NCBI GenBank assembly: GCA_011009095.1
Contig: VTPC01090900.1
Coordinates: forward strand, 130,856 to 194,855
DNA: 64,000 nt
Direction: 5' to 3'
Source: Ignelater luminosus
Lineage: Eukaryota > Arthropoda > Insecta > Coleoptera > Elateridae
Below the pieces are notes generated by a model. The model worked only from the letters and a program-made list of their open reading frames with translations, was not told where the DNA came from and did not search any database. This document shows positions 58,101 through 64,000 of this stretch, one piece after another. The position numbers were made by a program, and so were the translations under genes. How positions within the stretch are numbered: position 1 is the stretch's first letter; every line of letters starts with the position of its first letter.

Positions 58101-58518
58101 TTATTAACTGTCACAAGTATGTATTAGGTATAATAAAGTATCTGTGCGAGTTTTCTGTGACGCACCTGACGCAGAGGTGCCAAAACGATTTCGTATGTAG
58201 TATGTAAAACTTTGATTATTGATTTTTTTAAAATTGTACCGTTAGAATGCAAAAGCTGCAATGCTCTTTTCTGTGTGTAATTCTTGACCCGTTCAGATGT
58301 CCTTTTTAATAAACGATTTATATTGTACATTCTGCTGGTTATTTTTACTTAAGTTATACTGATTAAGTAGAATTCTCAACAGGTTATGGTCCAGACAATG
58401 CTATGAATGCGAAAAAGTGTATTGATGCATGTGCATCATGAATCGTTCAATCAATAGTGTGCGAAACTAAAGTATAATAAATTCATCTGCATTTATGTAA
58501 AAGGATAAAAAACGGACC
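58101..58518. other. Gene-free stretch
   Basis: No supported gene; may include the leader of the copia relic that follows. Confidence 0.35.
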
Positions 58519-59200
58519 ATGGATGTGAAAAATCCAGTTGAAAAATTAGAAGACACGAACAACTGCAATAGGTGGCGTCGCCAAATTGACTTGGTGTCGA
58601 GGTACCAGAAAGTGTGATATGTTTGGATATATGTAATGTATGTTGCATAAATGTATAGCTGTGGAGAACTGGGAATAATAAAAAAGTTGCCAACCTGTAC
58701 TTGTATGCTTGAGACGTACTTTTATAACAGGTAAGTGGCAATCGCACAGAGCCTGCTGATTTGACGAAGGAGGCAGGGCGAAGCGCATATCATATGAATT
58801 ATTTAACCAAAAAACTTCGTCTAATAGAGATGCGCATATCAAATAATAAAAATGAATCAACAGCGTTATAGTTGTGAAATATATATATATATATAACAAC
58901 GAAAGGTATGTAAATGGAAAAGAATCTAAAAAACGTTTTAGATGTTTTAAAGGTAATAAATTCCACCACTTTGCCAAACAGTGTGGAAAGAAGCTTGGAG
59001 GTGCTCCAAGTTTAACGGCAAAGTTTACCAAGTCGATGGCAGAGGTATTTGTGTCGTCATCCGGTGTCGACGTAGACCAATCCGAGACATGGATTACTGA
59101 TTCGGGTGCGTTTAAAATTTTTGGGACAGAATGTCTTGTGCATGAGCCAAAACAAAATAAAAAAATGGAATAAAAAGGGCGTTGACTACAGTGGAGAAAA
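58519..59200 (+). pseudogene. Ty1/copia gag-protease remnant
   Basis: ATG 58519 starts MDVKNPVEKLEDTNNCNRWR and RQIDLV, like the copia gag N-terminus (short Lys/Leu start, then NNxxxW). At 58874-59173 follow a CCHC-type knuckle (RCFKGNKFHHFAKQCGKK; the second Cys is Gly) and the protease start WITDSGAFKIFGTE (active-site D-S-G-A). Most of gag is deleted between and RT is absent. Confidence 0.72.
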
Positions 59201-60380
59201 AGACGGTTATAGGGTCTGGATTAATCAACAAAATTAAGTACTACTGAGTCACGACGTTATTCTCAAAAATGAAAAGTTGCTGTCAACAACTACTGAGAGG
59301 GAAATTACCAACGACAGAAAGAAAAGTCGAGAATTCGACCTAGTAATTTTAGAAGTACAAAGGACAAAGAAGAATTGTTAAACATTTAAGATCAGTTTAA
59401 TTCGGCGTTGCTGCAAAAACTCACGTTTAGCTTTACGCTGGTTGTCAAAAATAAAACTTAAAATTAATATTATTAATGTTTTTCTTCTGAGATTCAAACA
59501 ACTTTCTAGGCATTGAGCTTGGATTCTGTCTTGGTTGAAAACTAGTTTTTATCGTTAACTTTTTAGTGGCAAGTCCAATTTCATGGCAAGGCACCGTTCC
59601 ACGTGATGTCGCAAAAGAGTGCCATCTATCATCATTTTCACAATGTTCTCAAGAAGACACAGATCGATTGAGTATTTTCTTTATGGTTTTGTACCAAGCG
59701 CAGACTCAAGAAACAACAGAATGTGTTCCATGAGCTCCAGGAAAAACTAATTTTCTTGGGCTCAGTTTGGCAAACCTCGAAACTTACTTTTATGCAGGAT
59801 GTTTATAAAACAAAAGTAACTTCTTTTAAGTTAACATAAAATTACCCGTTTTTGAATTTTGTATCCCCCTTTTCCCTTGCTGTCATCATCAGATTTATAA
59901 AACTCAAATATCGTCTACACCTAAGAAGATTCTAGATAACGTCCGAGTTTAGCACCAGAAAACTGCAAGATTCTCTTTTAGTTCTCTGTAGTTGCGTAGT
60001 TTTGTAGCAATAATGCGTAGAAACAGCAAAATTCTGTTTAACCATGCTAAAATCAGATTCAAAGAATTTAAAACTTCCATTTGCAGACTTTTGTTTATTT
60101 TGTAAAAACGGTATATCAGTGTTTTGGATTATTTCGTTATTTTGTAACCTCCTGTGACGAGTCTTCTATGTATTATATGTGACATACTTTTGAGTACACT
60201 TTGTATTCTTTGCAGTTTTTGATAGTTAGTGAGTTACGTACCTACCTAGTTCCTGAAACACTAAATTCATAAACACTAGAGGGACCAGATTCACGTTTGT
60301 TTGGATTTTTAGAGTTTTAGAACTCTTTTTTGTCTGCAAGTGTCACAAGTTTTCTAACCAGGAGAATATTCTGCATCCTT
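59201..60380. other. Gene-free stretch
   Basis: May start with further copia protease debris (TVEKKTVIGSG near 59190). Otherwise AT-rich with no gene or repeat that I recognise. Confidence 0.35.
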
Positions 60381-60389
60381 TATTTTTAG

Positions 60390-60690
60390 TTTTGTTAGAG
60401 TTGTAGGGAAGTCCAGGTCTATCGGGTCGTTTGGGTCTCTCGGGCCTGTCAGGTCATACGAGTCTGTCGGGCGGTTCGAGCTGTTTGGAGTTTTCGGGCC
60501 TGTCAGACCGTGCGACCTTTCAGACTTTTCGGCCCTCTGGGTCTGTCGGGTTGTTTGGATCTCTTGTCCTGTCGGACCTCTCGGACCTGTTGGGTCATAT
60601 GGGTCTGTTGGACTGCCAGGCCTGACTTTTCGGCCCTTCAAGCTTTTCTGTCGGGCTGTTCAGGACTATTGGGCCTATCAGGACAATCAA
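60390..60690. repeat. Gly/Pro-coding minisatellite, copy 2 (inverted relative to copy 1)
   Basis: About 300 bases of variants of TCGGGCCTGTCAGGTC, TTGGGTCTCTCGGGCC and CCTGTTGGGTCATATG. It is the reverse complement type of 51650-51835, and the outer flank is also shared: GTCAAGTTT and a CCGTGCAG word occur after both arrays in matching orientation. On the minus strand one frame reads DPTGPRGPTG-like words. Confidence 0.6.
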
Positions 60691-60779
60691 AAAGTTGCCA
60701 GGTTTTTTCGGTCGGTGTCAAGTTTCTTTGCAGTTTTCGGCCCGTGCAGGGCTCTTACTACCTCTCCGTACACTCACAC

Positions 60780-61254
60780 GGCAGTACTTAAATATTCTTA
60801 AGACGCAGTTCTAATTAGAATTCCATTCTAAAGTTTGGGTGGCACATAGAAAATACGTTTGAAAATGTAGTTGAATTGTTTCAGATTCGTAGACAGTCGG
60901 GTTAATGCCCTAACTTGCAATTCAAGAAAACGATCCTCAAAAAGGAGTTTTTTTTAAATTAATTATATCGTGTAATTTTTAGTGTAAACTTTTAAGCTTG
61001 AAAATAATCTAAGGTGGAAGTGTAATAAAGGAAACACAATAGCTTTTATACTAAAAGATACACAAATTCTCCAAAACTTGTATTCAAAATAAAATGAAAA
61101 ATATTCTTTTGATTAGTACAACATGTAAAAGAAAATATGAGCGTTTACGAAAACTTGATGTTTCATGACTGTTCTATCAGCTTTTACCATGGTTAAGATA
61201 TACAGACAGATTTCTGCACATTTTGGACTATCCGTTGTCTTGTCACAGATACCG
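60780..61254. other. Gene-free stretch
   Basis: AT-rich, no supported feature. Confidence 0.35.
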
Positions 61255-61425
61255 GACACAACAGTCATTCACGTGAATTTGAAGAATTTCTAAAGAATAA
61301 TAATTTTTCAGTCCTGCCACCCTGTCACTAATGGTCAAGTTGAACGGTATGTGGAAATAATAAAGAATCTGATTTTTGATATGAAATGCACATGTGCTCC
61401 GTTATCCATCACCTTCAACAGATGA
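61255..61425 (+). pseudogene. Ty3/gypsy integrase fragment
   Basis: Frames read REFEEFLKNN, then CHPVTNGQVERYVEIIKNLI. HPxTNGQxER is the second half of the DDE integrase core of gypsy-type elements with its catalytic Glu. Only about 170 bases remain, directly left of the pogo-like element. Confidence 0.72.
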
Positions 61426-61496
61426 GGAACGCATAAAATAATCCGAAATAAAGAATACAAATGAAACTTTAGTTCCAAAAGAACCTCGTAGTAGTA

Positions 61497-63616
61497 ACGG
61501 GTAAGTCCGGGAGAGATGGCCTCGCGGGACAGATAACTCGGCGCGATGTTCTATTTCAAGTGTGTTACGTAGGCCCGGCGTTAGTAGTTTGTACAGATGC
61601 ATCGTGGCTATAATGTGTTGCATGGTTTGCGTAGTTAAAGTAAAAGAGAGGTGAGTAAAATGGATAATAATTTTTATAATACTCTAAAAGTTTTGCTACA
61701 AAATATTCATGATGCTGACTGAATACAAATCAAATTTGTTAATTTGTATTTGCTCTACGTAACACATCCAGTAGTTATTCAATGAGTCAACTCACTTTGA
61801 AATTTGGGATAGATGGCTCAGTGTTTTCAGAGAGAGATGGCTAACAATTAAAAAGAAAAATTATTACTTTTTTTTTAATTATAGGATATGCCGATGGAAT
61901 ATACAAGGAAAGTCAACCAAAACAGAGGTTTATGGAGTGAACAACAATTACTGGATGCCGTAGTTGCAGTCAAAAATGGAACGATGGATGTAAATGCTGC
62001 ATCAAGAAACTTTGAAGTGCCGCAGTCAACCCTGCGAAGACGAATTAAACTCAATAACTCTCATAAAAAAATTTAGGGCCGTCATCATTGTTGGGAGATG
62101 AAAACGAAAACAAAATAGCACTGCACATAAGAAAAGGCTTTGCACCTACGAGGGAGTCCGTACGGTCAATGGCAATTAGCAGAAAAAGGTGCAAAGAATG
62201 TAGCTGCAATTACATCCAGTGAGAAAGATGAAACAATAACTGTGATTTCATGTTGTAATGCGGAAGGTGTTTTTCTCCCTCCAGCCTGCATACTAAAGGA
62301 GAAAAACAAAAAACCAGAATTCCAAGACGGTATGCCGTCTAGATCGGTGGTTTACATGAACCAGAAATCAGCAGTAGAATTTTTTTGGACTGGATGAAGA
62401 ATCACTTTGTGCCTAGGAAACCGCAAGGCAAAGTTATACTTATTTTAGATGGACATTCCTGTTATATCAATTCAGCTGAAATGTTGTAATATGCAGAGAA
62501 GGTTGATATCATTCTCTTATGCCTTCCTAGCCACACCACCCAGTTTCTGCAGCTGTTGGAGAGGTTTTTTTTAAATTATTAAAATTATTTTTAGAATGCG
62601 TGCAACTTGTTTATTGCGGCAAATCCAACTAGCAAAATAAACCGACTGCAATTTGGAAAATTGCTAGCAGCAGGATGGACCAGGGCTAAATCAGTAAATA
62701 ATGCAGTTGCTGCCTTTAGGGTCACCGGCATTTTTCCTTTGAATCTACATGCAATACCAGATTATGCCTACTTAAATGATTCCAGTGTTATCCCAATGCA
62801 AAATCTTGATGATTCAGAAAATGTTCCGGCTGAAACTCAAACAGATACAGATATTATTGATTCAAATTCACAAACGGAAGCAAACCAACAAAACGCCGAC
62901 ATAAGCCCAGGCAAAATATTAGACGTTATAAATCCTGTTCCTTCTACTTCTTTTGTTGAACGGCTTCAAAAACGAAGCAAATAAATTTCTGCTGTCTTAA
63001 CTTCTCCTGAAAATATAGCAAAAAAAACACATTGCAGCAAAAAAACAACTAAATCAGAAAAGGGAAAAACCTTAAAAAATCAGTAAAGTTAAGAAAATAT
63101 CAAGAAAAGTCCTTACATATTCATCATCCTCTGATGAACAAGATCTAATTGTTGAATATCAAGAATCAGGTGATTCAGAAGAATCCAGTGAAGCTGAGTG
63201 TGTGGGATGTAGAGAACAGTAAAATCTGACTCGCAGCAAAGTTGACTGGATAAAATGTATGAATTGTAGACGATGGTTTTACGAGAACTACTTGAAGTTG
63301 GAAGATTATTGTCTCTGCGTAAGAAAAAAATCAACAAAACCTACCTACAACCTTTCATTGACATGAAAGCGGACGTGCCATCTCACCCGTAGTGTGTGGG
63401 TCATCTCACCCCTACCAATTGGGTGAGATGGCTTTTTACATATTTTCCATATTCTGCGTTTTTGTATATTCTTTTATTTTACTCTTTTTGATTACATAAG
63501 AATGTATCGATAAGTTTTTAAATAAATATGTTACATTGTCATGAGCCGTTTTATTAAAATTAACGGTCATACAGAGGTAAACGAAAAGGGGGCCGACTCT
63601 TCCGGACTTACCCTTG
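61497..63616 (+). mobile_element. Pogo-like DNA transposon, full length but decayed
   Basis: Inverted ends: GGGTAAGTCCGGGAGAGATG with GCC near 61499 and the inverse GGCCGACTCTTCCGGACTTA with CCC ending near 63613; TA lies just outside at 61495-61496 and 63617-63618. The exact first two or three bases differ. A word GAGATGGC or its inverse recurs near both ends (61513, 61810, 61833, 63378, 63402 and 63425), again suggesting binding sites. 2.1 kb, with the transposase on the plus strand. Confidence 0.85.
61888..63340 (+). pseudogene. Pogo-like transposase pseudogene with C-terminal zinc finger
   Basis: An ATG-led frame from 61888 gives an N-terminal pipsqueak-type helix-turn-helix (WSEQQLLDAVVAVKNGTMDV, then PQSTLRRRI). 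DDE parts follow in several frames: KPQGKVILILDGHSCYINSA at about 62417-62475, then LCLPSHTTQFLQLLE at about 62518-62562, NNAVAAFRVTGIFPLN at about 62697-62745 and IPDYAYLNDSS. The C-terminal region has a Cys-rich PHD-like finger (CVGCREQ, then WIKCMNCRRWFYENYLKLED) at about 63199-63315. At least five stops or frameshifts and a deletion make it inactive. Confidence 0.85.
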
Positions 63617-63761
63617 TACCTACTCAGTATCAGATTAAAGAACCTCAAAGTAATGTTGTAGTTACCAATTCTCAGATTCTCCAAGTCTAACGTAAGGTAA
63701 GGGCTTAAAAAAATTGCTAGTAGGGTACTAATTTCTCGTAAAATCTTTTGCGAAAATGATC

Positions 63762-63762
<1 letters not shown>

Positions 63763-63830
<68 letters not shown>
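63763..63830 (+). repeat. (AG)34 microsatellite
   Basis: A perfect 68-base AG run. The open minus-strand frame across it (long Leu-Ser repeat) is an artefact of the repeat. Confidence 0.98.
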
Positions 63831-63831
<1 letters not shown>

Positions 63832-64000
63832 AATAAAACATGAAAAGTGCTGGGATAACTTGATGAATGTCAACTTGTAGAGATAAGTGTGTTTTAGACC
63901 TTGGCATTAAACTGTTTATGTTGGTTGCAAAAACCCTCTAACATAAATATTAGCATCTCCTGCACTTATTTTCCAAAAGCATTAGCAAAACCTTAGAATT
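63831..64000. other. Gene-free window end
   Basis: No feature is visible in the last 170 bases. Confidence 0.4.

Noticed and set aside
63436-63873. 145-codon minus-strand frame with a long Leu-Ser run
   Set aside because: It is a translation of the (AG)34 microsatellite.

Overview
The window is eukaryotic and almost certainly insect, probably a beetle; the order is inferred from the gene family and repeat mix, not proven. Evidence: AT-rich DNA, genes split by short GT-AG introns, no operons, and a very high density of arthropod-type transposons (mariner, rosa-like DD41D, pogo/Tigger, hAT, a CACTG-ended element, DIRS, BEL/Pao, Ty3/gypsy, Ty1/copia, several LINEs).

The host content is a cluster of seven paralogous MFS sugar-porter genes of the facilitated trehalose transporter (Tret1-like / SLC2) type, here lettered A to G. 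A (1-957, +, 3' part only), B (8685-10173, +, intact), C (13974-15405, -, pseudogene), D (23550-25004, -, intact but C-terminally shortened), E (37707-39215, -, intact), F (39421-41298, -, one frameshift in an A/T run) and G (53680-55049, -, main exon only). B to F share the same architecture: a first coding exon of about 26-32 codons, then a phase-1 intron, then one long exon with the rest of the 12-TM protein; G retains the same acceptor. All seven keep the structural signatures (GRK loops, PETKGKT tail) but have replaced residues that contact sugar in characterised relatives. A, B, C and D are the closest group. A and B share 3' flank, B, C and D share 5' flank, and B and C share a MITE that D lacks, so the order of duplications can be partly read.

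Layout: 1-2322 gene A and a mariner; 2614-3110 Tigger-like element; 3345-7843 a nearly full-length decayed DIRS tyrosine-recombinase retrotransposon; 7966-10800 gene B and flanks; 11897-13865 rosa-like DD41D element with very long TIRs; 13974-15933 pseudogene C and flank; 16.2-18.5 kb LINE; 19526-22260 a decayed copy of an uncharacterised arthropod protein family, split by a younger DD41D mariner; 23.5-25.1 kb gene D; 25.7-27.7 kb LINE and BEL/Pao debris; 29.1-29.6 kb hAT relic; 34.0-35.8 kb LINE; 37.7-41.3 kb genes E and F; 43.1-46.1 kb a Ty3/gypsy gag relic interrupted by two nested inverted-repeat elements; 46.1-53.7 kb mostly unrecognised DNA plus a Gly/Pro-coding minisatellite; 53.7-55.05 kb gene G; 55996-58100 a full copy of the uncharacterised family, here seen to be a DNA transposon with CACTGGT termini and a TTA target duplication; 58.5-63.6 kb copia, gypsy and pogo debris; an (AG)34 microsatellite near the end.

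The most interesting result is that last transposon: a conserved, multi-copy arthropod protein of unknown function appears to be the transposase of a CACTG-ended element, possibly of the CMC (CACTA/EnSpm-like) group. I saw no CRISPR array, prokaryotic defence system, rRNA or tRNA gene.
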